Assembly (NCBI GenBank): GCA_038380795.1
Contig: CM076266.1
Span: 47,576,425 to 47,640,424 of the forward strand
Length of the DNA: 64,000 nucleotides
Source: Pyrocephalus nanus
Taxonomy: Eukaryota > Chordata > Aves > Passeriformes > Tyrannidae
Direction: 5' to 3'
Part shown: one piece after another, positions 1 through 9,900 of the stretch
Numbering within the stretch: the stretch's first letter is position 1
Layout of the letters: each line of letters opens with the position of its first letter
Translations under genes and position numbers: made by a program
The notes under the pieces: model-generated
Told to the model about the DNA's origin: nothing
The model's input: the letters and a program-made list of their open reading frames with translations, nothing else
The model's database searches: none

Positions 1-1297
1 CTTAACCATGAACAGATCACAGTGAATACCTTGAGAAAGACTTTGGTTTCACTCAAAACTTTGTAAGGAAAAACTACACAGCAAAACTGCCTACAAACCC
101 TATATCAGCTACTCTATATGGAGTAAGAAGTGTTCAACAAACCATCTAAAGGAAATTAATTCTTCTAGATTATTTCAAGGTAACTCACCAAAAGAGGAAG
201 AAATAACAGCAACAACAGAGAGATGAGTCTTGTTCTGATCTATGTCTCATTGCATCCAAAGAATATGTCACTGGGGAAACTATTGCACTAAATGGAATAC
301 CGCTCAACTTCTTTATTTTTAGAGCATTCTGAGTAATGTCATTTGGTAAGAACACCTATGACATGGCTCTAAGAAATGTGTTTAAGTGTTTTGTTGGGAC
401 CCAAAAGAGGATTACTACATGAAGCACAGGAGATGTTTGTCTATAGTCAGGATTATGCTGAAGATGTTTCACAGAGACTCACATGGTAGAAGCAGCTAGT
501 TGGCCTCACATGGTATCCTTACTCAGAGAAGATCTTTGGAATGAGACATCTCTGCTGCAGCCCCTTACCATTCACACAGCTCCAGACAGACATATAAACA
601 GATGCTTTGATAGGAAATAATTTTAAAAGTCTCCCTTTTGAAATTTAGCTTCAAGGAGGAAGCTTTAGTTTAGATAGCTCTAAGGTTAGAAAATTACTAA
701 GTCTTGAGAGCTAAGATGCATCATTTTGTTGCAATTTAGGATGCAGTTAATGTTGATAAATTTAAAATTTATAATGGACTAGGTGTTGATATTTTTAGGA
801 AATACTTGCTGATTGTTCAAATGACTAATGAATCATGCAGCTACAGTTGATACTTAAATTGCAGGACCAAAACTAACTGGTTGATCTGATGGTCTTAAAT
901 GTATATTAAGTCAGTCATCTAAAATGTTCAGCAACTTCTAATATTGTTATTGGGATCTGCAGACCTTGTCACATATTACTTACAACAAGTAAGAAAAGTT
1001 CTTTGTGGAATAGCCAAATATTCTCAACCTACAAAATGGGCAAAGGTATACAGAGATAGTGGTTATTTATGGGGCACTGAACAAAAAATTCTTAAACAAG
1101 GATTTTCTTTTGGTTTTACTGCCAGCTCTCTTATTGATTCCTACTGTGTTTACCTCATGAAACCCATTATCACTTTTCTGTCAGAAGGCTTAGAAAGGCT
1201 CATTTAAAGCAGGAATTACAGTTGCAATTAGCCTGCTGATTATACTGAGCAGAGACCTGAACAAACCAGGAGCAGCTCCACCCTAATCTCAGTTCTC
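1..1297. other. Unannotated AT-rich single-copy DNA
   Basis: I recognise no gene, RNA or repeat here. The only open frame of note (944-1207, plus strand, 87 codons) has no recognisable domain, no coding-like flanks and a length expected by chance. Confidence 0.5.
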
Positions 1298-1301
1298 CTG
1301 C

Positions 1302-1770
1302 TGTAATAGAAGGCTTAACTTCGTTCATAAAATCTTATGTGTATGAGGGAGTCAGAAACCTTTTGTTGTAATTAAACAAGATAAGTTTCACAGACAGCTT
1401 GCTAATCAAGCGTCAGTAAAAAATAATTGCAGACATCTTGCTAAACAAACAAGTATCAGTATCGGTGGAATTTACAACTGATAAGAAGTACAGCTTTCAT
1501 CTCTGACAAATCCCAGATGACCACTTAGAAACGACCCACGAACTCAAGCCACAACGTGGATTTACATTCAAAACCCGGGACTTGAAAATGGGACATTTAG
1601 TACATTTTGATGTGTGTCTCAGGTCACTTGTACATTTAGTACATTTTGATGTGTGTCACTTGTCCCTCAGGCCACCCAGCGCTGTCTTTGCTTTATTATC
1701 GCTTGCTTAATAAATTTATCAATGTTTAATTGGAATTGAGTTGTCTAAATTCTTATACTAATTTATAACA
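1302..1770 (+). mobile_element. Probable solo LTR of an endogenous retrovirus (469 bp)
   Basis: The segment starts TGTAATAG and ends TTATAACA, so its ends form an imperfect inverted repeat (TGTnATA). It is flanked by CTGC on both sides (1298-1301 and 1771-1774), which fits a 4-bp target-site duplication. A polyadenylation signal AATAAA lies at 1709-1714 after a T-rich run, about 56 bp before the 3' end, as expected for the R/U5 part of a plus-strand LTR. The U3 part carries two copies of a 39-bp unit (1593 onward). No retroviral internal region, primer-binding site or second LTR follows, so it is a solo LTR. I cannot name the family. An alternative 5' end at 1232 (CTGC before TGATTATA) is also possible, so the start is less certain than the end. 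Confidence 0.55.
1593..1663. repeat. Two-copy 39-bp tandem duplication in LTR U3
   Basis: Copy 1 (1593-1631) and copy 2 (from 1632) share an exact block of about 26 bp beginning ACATTTAGTACATTTTGATG, followed by related CACTTGT sequence. Tandem duplications in U3 are common in retroviral LTR enhancers. Whether this one ever had enhancer activity is unknown. Confidence 0.8.
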
Positions 1771-1774
1771 CTGC

Positions 1775-2649
1775 TAATCTCCTCTCTGCTCTCCTACAGC
1801 CAAAACCTTCCAGCAGTATTTCCATGGTTCTCCTGCCAATGGATTCTTTCTGCCCTTATAAATACCTGTTGAAAAAATGTTTTTTGCCCTTTCGTTTTAA
1901 ATTACTGCACCATCTGGCCTTCTTGGCTTTGCTGGAAGTCTTATTTCTTTGTTTTGGTATGTTCTGCTTCTATTGTTCAACTAGGAGATTTGGTTTCTGT
2001 GCCTCTTTATCCCTCTAATCTTCAAACAACACAAAACAGCTTTTGTTCATGACCACAGTAACATTCTCAGCAGAAGCACTACCATCTTCATTGTTGTAGC
2101 CATAGATCTTTATACGGGAAAGCCCTCCTTGTACTTTTGAAATTATGAAATTAAATAGTTTCTATAGAAATTTTCCTCTCTTTTAAAGTGCTTTGCCAGG
2201 ATTACTTTATCTTACTTTATTTAGTACCAGATATCCCACCACAGACCCAAAATAAATTGTTTTTTCATGCAGTGGTTTAAAGGCACTTTTGATAGAACAA
2301 GACCATTATCAAGTAATACTATCTGAAAGCAAGCCTAACTGTAATATTGCCTGGATATTATCAGTGACTGCATTCTGAAGGCAAAATGGTCCTTGTGAGC
2401 TACCAGATGTATAAGCTTTTAAGACTTACAAAACCACTGATTTCAGTTTTAAAAATCTTTGGACAAAATTCAGAAATATTCTAAAAACACGGATAAAAAT
2501 CTAAGCCTCTCTTTTCTTGGCCTAGTGCTCTGACTGGAGTTAAGGTTCTTACTCTTTTTCTGTCTTCATGGACCTCTTCTTTATGAACCATAAAGCAAAT
2601 CTCTAATAAAGGTCTCATTTTCATATTCTGTTAATTTTAAAAGTCCACA
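1775..2649. other. Unannotated DNA between two solo LTRs
   Basis: I see no recognisable repeat or gene. A 64-codon open frame at 1824-2018 is hydrophobic but has no family match I know. Confidence 0.5.
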
Positions 2650-2654
2650 TGAAC
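2650..2654. repeat. Target-site duplication, left copy (TGAAC)
   Basis: This is identical to the right copy at 3058-3062, and the two flank the LTR exactly. Confidence 0.7.
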
Positions 2655-3057
2655 TGCAGGAGGTGGCTGAGGAAGGATACCAGGAATCACACACCTAAGT
2701 CAATTCTGGCAGCAGATCTTTATTGGAAACATGCTGTCAGGAAACAGAAGGGGATGACAGGGTGCTGCTGAGCCAAAGCAAGGAGCAGGTCTTTCTTTCA
2801 CTAGCTTTTTATTTACCAGGCTCCTTGGGTGCCTTGGCAGGATTGTAGGATATGAAGAAAACAGACTGTGGCTTCCTCTGTGCGTATGAGGGTACAAATC
2901 CTATCCCTTGCAATGATAACACCCACAGTCTCATAGGATCCTGGAAAAAACTGAGGATGAAGCTTGTGCAGGAAACATGAATAATTCCATGGCCCTCGTG
3001 TGAGTTTTGTCCTTTCAGGCAGTGACTGGTCCTTGGCTATTAATTTGTAGTGATGCA
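2655..3057 (-). mobile_element. Solo LTR, minus strand (403 bp), with perfect 5-bp target duplication
   Basis: On the minus strand the segment begins TGCATCAC and ends CTCCTGCA, so it has TG...CA termini with a 4-bp inverted repeat. The pentamer TGAAC occurs directly on both sides (2650-2654 and 3058-3062), the hallmark of integrase-mediated insertion. Read on the minus strand, a TATA-like TAAATAAAAAG lies at about 2806-2816 and an AATAAA signal at 2719-2724, about 65 bp before the 3' end. That spacing fits a U3-R-U5 layout. There is no internal retroviral sequence, so this is a recombined solo LTR. The family is not recognised. A 5-bp duplication is usual for ERVL-like and some other elements, but length alone does not decide the class. 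Confidence 0.7.
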
Positions 3058-3062
3058 TGAAC
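3058..3062. repeat. Target-site duplication, right copy (TGAAC)
   Basis: This is identical to the left copy at 2650-2654, and the two flank the LTR exactly. Confidence 0.7.
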
Positions 3063-6000
3063 AGGTTTTATTGAATATGTAAGCACTTTTAACCCATGAG
3101 TAAAACATTTTGAAGTCTCTGAAATTATAAACATCAATCTTCTATCATGCACAGAGAGTCCCACTTTAATTTGTATAAAACTGCCTACACTCTCCCCAAG
3201 GCACAACACGAATCTCTAAGTTAAGTAATTTGGTGGGTTTTTTTACTGCGTTCAGTGAAAATTCACACAAATCAATGTCATATTTTGAACTGCCCCTAAG
3301 GTACGGACCATGATATATTGCAAACACTTAACCAAATGTTCCCATGAGGAAGCTCTTCTAGAGTTATTCATATGCAGGCTTTACTGTCCCCACACTCTTA
3401 TAACTTTAGTGTGACCGAGGGCAGAACACCTATAAAACTAGTGTCCCGGGCTGTATTTTTATCAGTTTTAATTTGCAGTTTTAAAATGTATTTCCAAGGT
3501 CAATGAGGTTTTTCTCTGCAGGAGGACCTGGCTAGCTCCGCCTTTGCTGGCAAGTTACTGCCACCCTGAGATGTTTCAGCCTTGTCTCAGGTTTGTTATG
3601 AAAATGTTCCATGGAGCCTGGAGTTAGCTTGTGGTAAGGAATTTTTGGCACTGTGGTGTTAGGGCCCTGAATGTATCCCCTGTGCTCGGCTCCCCAGGGC
3701 AGCCCTGTTCTTCCATTACTGGGGAAAGGCCCCTGGCCATGTGGTAGAGAGGCTCAGGGAGGCCATGGACCCACAGAGACATCAGCCCATGCAGAGCCCT
3801 GACGTGTACACTCAAAGGAGCAAGCATAAATGCATGTGGAGAGAAAAATAGCTGAGGTGTGAGACTTAGTAGCCTCAAAATAATAAGCTGTAAGCATGCC
3901 CTCAAGTATCCTCTACAGTTCCACAGAAGAGATGGGGAATTCTCTCTCAGGTTCATAACTTCTGCTCACCTACAGCAAATCTGGGCCATTTTAGCAACAT
4001 CTCTCTTCTGTAGCTGCATTTTCTAAGCCCTAAATCACAAGTTGGGATCAAAACACTACATAAAAATGAGATACTTCTCCAAACCTCATTTGTAAAGCAT
4101 ATGAGGTTGTGCAAAAGCAAAGAGCTATATAAAAGTTTAGTATTAGCACGAAGACCCCATGCTGCTCTGTTCTTCTGAATACCATGGGATAGAGGATGTT
4201 CAGTTCCTTGTGTTTAGTTCTGCCTCTTTCAATCCTAGCAAATGCTGTATGGGCTAATGAGAGCCACATGCATTTCAAATGGGCAGTTTCAGACCACATT
4301 TTCACCTAACCAATCCCTTCTTAGTTCTTTTCTCCTCAGGTATTTTCAGGTTCCTGGAATCTTTGACATTATGGAGAAATTTCCTATGTACTCTATAAAA
4401 TAGAGAGGAATGAGGAAAGTACCCCTCTATCTTTTACATAAAAAAGAAGCAAACAAAGTTATTGCTAACTAATTTTATTTATAAACTAAAATGTGGTATG
4501 CCAACATTGCCTACAGTCCTCATTGATAATCTCTCTTTTCTCTCATGAAACCCATAAGACTATAGCAGGACTCCTCTTATCAACTAAGACAAATGTGCTT
4601 AGAAAGAAAAAATGTGTTCTCTTTCATCAGGTTGGAAAAGAGAAAGAATAATAATTTAGGATGAATTAAACCAAGTTCTAAATTGTATTTCTCTAAGTCA
4701 ATCATGGACAAAATTAAGATGAAAAAAATGCCAAAGCAATTGAAGGGACTGTGCAGCCAAATGTTCTGAAACATAATGGCCCCTGTATTCAAAGGAGAAA
4801 TGCTGATAGCAGAAAATATCTTATGATCAATGAATATCTAGGAACATACATACTAACTTATAGGCATTGTTGACAGAAACCTTTCCTTTGGTCATTATTA
4901 TGTGCAGTAATCTAAGAAGTTGTGTCTTTCAGATGGACTTGATCACACAGACACAGACATGAATATAGCTGCATGTTTTCTGGATTAAGACGTGCTCATA
5001 CCCTATGACTGTCCAGGTCTCAGCATGTGAACAGGCCCTACACTGGTGGCTGATTCAAGGGATATTCCTACGGTTTCTGGAGCAGCCACACTGAAAGTTG
5101 CAGGTGAGGAAGGCCAGCTTTAAACAGTATTTAAAGAAGGTATTCAGCACTTCTCCTTCCAATTAATAAAGAAAGGAGCAAGAAAGTTGTCTTAAGTGGG
5201 AGCTTACTGCTGTAACTTAGCAGTTCTCTTTGTTTATGATTACAGACAAACTTCACTTTTCTGAAGGTGATAAATGATGTAGGAGAAGTTTCAGCTTCCC
5301 AAACAAGCTCCCACTACCATTTTGGCTGTTTGTAGCTGGTAAGTTTGTGACTCATTACCAGAGCCACATGATTTAATTTTGTCTCAGGCTGAATAATTTT
5401 TCCTCCTCCCTCAGCCTCCCAAGAACTTTCAAGGTAGAGGCGTATGCACACATGAATATTCATGATGCCTTTAGGAAACATTTATGCAAATGGATATCCA
5501 GTTTTTGAAAACAAGAACAAAGAGTTCTAAGTGAGAAAGTAAATTTGCATTTTGGTTTCAATAAATAGGTGTGGATTTTTTTTTTTCCTGAGTATTCAAT
5601 AAATTTGACAAATTGAGACTGAGACTTAGCCCTATTGCCTAAATCTTACATAGGCAGAGATTTGCATATTCTGGTTCATGACTTGCTGGTAGACCATAGC
5701 AAAGGTGAATGATGAATTTTGAGATCATCTCTGCATTGTACTGACTTCAGTCCAAAGGTTGAAAGAGAATTTGTAGGGGTTAGTGAGAAAATTTGGAGGT
5801 TTAAGAGCTGTCCACTAAAGCAGAATTGTTAGAATCCCCTGGCATGATAGAAAATGGGAAAGGAAAACCTGGAGTGTTCAGAAAGTATCCACTTTGCAGT
5901 TCCTGAGACCCAAAGAGAGTAACTGAGGTTAGACAATGTGGATTTCCTAGCTGCCTCTCACAGGCTGACTCTGCTTTTTGTATAGCAACCTTCATGAAAA

Positions 6001-6070
6001 GTCATTAGAGTTTCTCCTTTAAGGCTCTTCCAACCAGCAGTGCAAAGCCCAGTGACAATCACACATAACT
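3063..6070. other. Unannotated noncoding DNA
   Basis: No gene or transposon is recognised. There is a GC-richer patch at about 3640-3800. A perfect 14-bp palindrome (CATGAATATTCATG, 5451-5464) lies 20 bp before an intact octamer motif ATGCAAAT (5484-5491). Confidence 0.5.
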
Positions 6071-6074
6071 GATG

Positions 6075-6400
6075 ACTGTTCTCCCTTATTCTCCTGCTGG
6101 ATGCCTGCCAGGGATGTCTGGCTTCACCTTCTCCATCACCTTCCAATAGGTAGCTGAGGACATCAATAAGATGTCCTTTTATAGTTTTCTCCTTCAAAGA
6201 CTGAAGGAAACAATCTGTCAGTCTCCTCTAATATGTCATATGCTCCACCTAAAAAGCTCAGTGGCCCTCACTTGGACTTGCTAAAATATGCCAATGTCTT
6301 GTATTGGGTAGCCCAAAATTGGACACAATACTGCAGTCATGGTCTCTTATGAAGATGGAAAACACAACTCCTTCAGCTTGTTACAATCTTGCTTATTACT
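6075..6400 (-). mobile_element. Old CR1 LINE fragment, minus strand
   Basis: Read on the minus strand this matches the part of CR1 ORF2 that encodes the end of the reverse transcriptase and beyond. The best blocks are about 6130-6235 (region of the LFSLEKRRL motif, with a CTCCTCTAATATGTCATATGC-type block) and 6290-6350 (the antisense of the CVQFWAPQYKKD-type region). It is heavily diverged with no intact frame. It lacks the CR1 3' tail and ends abruptly at the start of the LTR at 6397. The outer (low-coordinate) boundary is approximate. Family assignment is from recall of the CR1 consensus. Confidence 0.7.
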
Positions 6401-6974
6401 GCAGTTTAACCCCTATTGGCAAATAAGCACCACATAGACACTTGCTCCCTCCTCCCAGGTGGGATGGGGCAGAGAATCAGAAGGGCAAAAGTGAGAAAAT
6501 TTGTGGGCTGAGATAAAGACAGTTTAATAGGTAAAGCAAAAGCTCCATACACTGTCAAAGCAAGACCAAGAATTCATTCACCACTTGCCACGAGCAGGTA
6601 AGTGTTCAGCCACCTCCAGGAAAGCAGAGTTCCATCATGTGTAATAGTGACTCGGGAAGACAAAACTCCATAACTCCAAATATCTCTTCCTTTCCTTCTC
6701 CCCCCACCTTCATCTGCTGAGAATGATGCCATATGGATATCTCTTGGGTCAATTGGGGTCAGCTATCCCAGCTGTGTCCCCTCCCAATTCCTTGTGTACC
6801 CCCGCCCACACTCTGGTGGGAAGAAGCAAAAAAGACCTTGATTTTGTGCAAGTGCTACTCAGCCATAGCTAAAACATCCCTGAACTATCAACGCTGCTTC
6901 CAGTATAAAACTGAAACAGTCCTATACCAGCTACTGCAGAGAAAATTAACTCCAACCCAGCCCAAACCAGCACA
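6397..6974 (-). mobile_element. ERVL-type avian solo LTR, minus strand (about 578 bp)
   Basis: The reverse complement begins TGTGCTGGTTTGGGCTGGG, continues with GAGTTAATTTTCT, and contains the block TTGATAGTTCAGGGATGTTTT. Further along are a CCTATTAAACTGTCTTTATCTCAGCCC-type U5 block (about 6505-6540) and an end near GGGGTTAAACTGCAGTA. The same blocks, in the same order, occur in the plus-strand LTR at 39249-39834, so the two are members of one family or closely related families. I recall this as a widespread bird ERVL-related LTR. The TATA region (about 6715) is degraded and no retroviral genes flank it. No clear target duplication was found, and the 5' and 3' edges are good to about 5 bp. 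The left edge abuts a CR1 fragment. Confidence 0.75.
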
Positions 6975-9900
6975 CCCATATCTGCTCTGCAGACATGCTA
7001 TTGCTCAGTGTCTCCACTAATCTATGCTTTCCACCATCATTGGTAATAAAAAAGGCAATGGTTAAACTGTAGTCTTCAACCAGTCTCCATTCATAAAACT
7101 TAATGTATTCAGTTATTAAAGATTGTTTAAAAAGCACTTATATTAAATATTTGTGACTAATAGTTAATACTTAGCTTTCTACTTTCTGCTGTATAATACC
7201 ACTGTATAAATACCACTCTAAAACCTAGAATTTCCTGGAAATCTCTTTCATTTGAGGGAGGGGGGATATAATTAGTGTGAAGATGTCACAGCTTCTAGAA
7301 TGTGACAGGACTTAAGCAGTACTTGGCACTTAATACTTGTCAAAAGTCAGCAGAAATACAAACTATTGTGGGATGGGGTTAATACCATGCTAGTGTGAGA
7401 ATTGACTCTTTTTTTATGGTGATGAAAGGGCTATATTTTCCCTGATTCACTTAGTTGAAAATATTTGCTTTGATCTTATAGGATTGATTTCATATGCTTT
7501 GTGAAGCTGACAGTACTCTTTCTGGTATAGCTAGGAGTTTTTTTATCTCATGGTTATGCTATCCTTCCTTTTACTTCTTTGGATTTTAATTTTGTTCTGT
7601 TTTGCTTTTAGAAAAATAAGATAATGACTATACATCTCTGCATTGGACATAAATTAAACACTGATGTGTTCAGAGGGTTGTTTTCTGAAATACATAAGCA
7701 TGAAATCACTGAGGTTAGGGAAGCTGCAGTTCCCTACTAATATCATACAGCAAAAGCAGGATTCAAAACGATTCCATCAGTATATTGTGACTTCTCATCA
7801 TCTTTAAATTAATGATGAATCAATTTTATTTTTTTTTTTTCTAATAAAGACTAAGTCATGGAGATGCAGAAGGGATGTCAAAATGTTCTATTTTGGAAGA
7901 AATGCCCCTTTGTGGGCAAATTTTCAAACAGAAGAGAATGAGGCAAGAGCTTTTTTCTTGATATAAGATGCCAGGATATGAAAACACATCTGCAGAGCAG
8001 GCCACAGGTATATGATCTAATCTAGAATATGTTCATGGCAGAACCAGAAAGCTTTTTCAGGAAAAACATAACTCAGACATGATTCCATAAAAACAGGCCT
8101 AAACTGAGTTGAATACTCAGCCAGTATTTCTGGCTTCCCTAAGCCGTAAGAATTATGAGAGACTTGATGGTGCTAATTCAGCAAACACTGGTCCTTTCCA
8201 TTGCAGACCTCAGAATTTTGCCCAGAAAAGCTTCTACCTTGGAATTTGTGGTCTTCAAAAAAGAATAGTATTACATTTACTCTGAAAAATTTTACATGTA
8301 ATGATATAGATTCTATAATGTGGTTAATTTTGATCTACATCAGTGAAGGACAAAATATAACTAATGATGCATCATAACAAATCAAAATGCTATATTCATA
8401 TCTTTTACACTGTAATAGAAACAGATTTGCTTCTTTGGTAAGAGCTGTACATGTGTTTACAGGACTTGACAAAATGTACAAATCCATTCCCAAGCGGTTT
8501 ATGTCTGTTGTGTCTTGCAGTGCTTTAGCTCATCTGTCTTTGCCATGTTTACTGTAAAAAAATTTAAGGGGGCAGAATGAAGCTTATTATTAACAACAAG
8601 TACAGAAACCCACAGCTGACTGGCTTTAGTTTTCAGCAGTTTCTCTTCAAGTAGGAGGTTGGATTATAGCCCTCCAGAGGTTATTTCTGTGACTCACAGT
8701 GCTTTTTCATTACGAATCAAAAATGCAATGATTCTTCTTGGATTTTTGCATTATTAAAACTTTTACTATCTAACCATTAATTAATGACTCATTAAAATGG
8801 ATTTATATGCATAGGAAGCATTGGGGCATAAGAAGTTTGTCAAACATTATTTTCAGAACCCTGTGTTTTCAGTAATATAACTACAGCAAATTTCCTTTCT
8901 GATATTATTTCCTCAGATTCAGGACGTTTTGAAAAGAATCTTGACAGCCTTTTTCAGCCTTTTTTTTCATTTCAATACTACTTGGGAAGAACTGTTATGT
9001 CCTAAAACTGTTAATGCTTCTCAAGATCTTTCTTGCTGAGTGCAACTGCTTCAAAAAACACTACATTTTTATAATCAAAAGGAACAGATAAAGTCACAAA
9101 GCATGCGTTACAAGATACATTTAAGCAAGATATTGTTCACTAAAATATTGCAGTTTAAAGATCGGTAAATTCTAATTGATGTAGTTCAATTAAACTGAAT
9201 AAATTCAAAAATAATCCAGTTTGCCACTAAGACATAAGCGGAAAGAGGTGGTCAAACTGCATTACATTAATCTCTTTTAGTGATGAATTAAAAACTATCA
9301 AGTAGGGTGTAGCATAGAGTTGTGTCCTCTGATATCTATTTGCAGCAATATGTGCAGTCTCATTTATTGTGCTATTCCTTCAGTTTCAGGAAAATCAAGT
9401 ACCACCAAAATGAGTCCTTGAACAGTTACCATGAATAGCCACACACATGCTAAGGGAGTGTATTCAAATACAGATGTTGATGCACATAGGTAGGTAAATA
9501 GAATTATTTCCAATATAATACTGATCTGTTCATTCCTCAAAACCAGAATGGTGTGGTGATCACTTGTGCTTTCAACATAGTGCCTGTTATTTTGTACACA
9601 AACTGTCACATTGCCAGTAGGTTTAGAAGGACAATATGGCTTTCTATGTTTACAACAGCAGTGCTTTATTTTTCATTAATAGATTTCCTGACTCAGCTCT
9701 TATTTACAGTTCTTCCATGGCAGCTGATAGTTTCTTTAGGTTCTTCATTTGAACCCCTGCTTTAATGAAAGTGAGCGATACCTGTCAGTAAAAGCTGCCT
9801 AGGTTTTTAAAAAACCCTGCCTAAATATCAGTTGCCTCTCCACAAGAAGGGATTGTGTAAATATTTCCTTTGGATTAATTTTAGAAGGGTTAGGTGCTTC

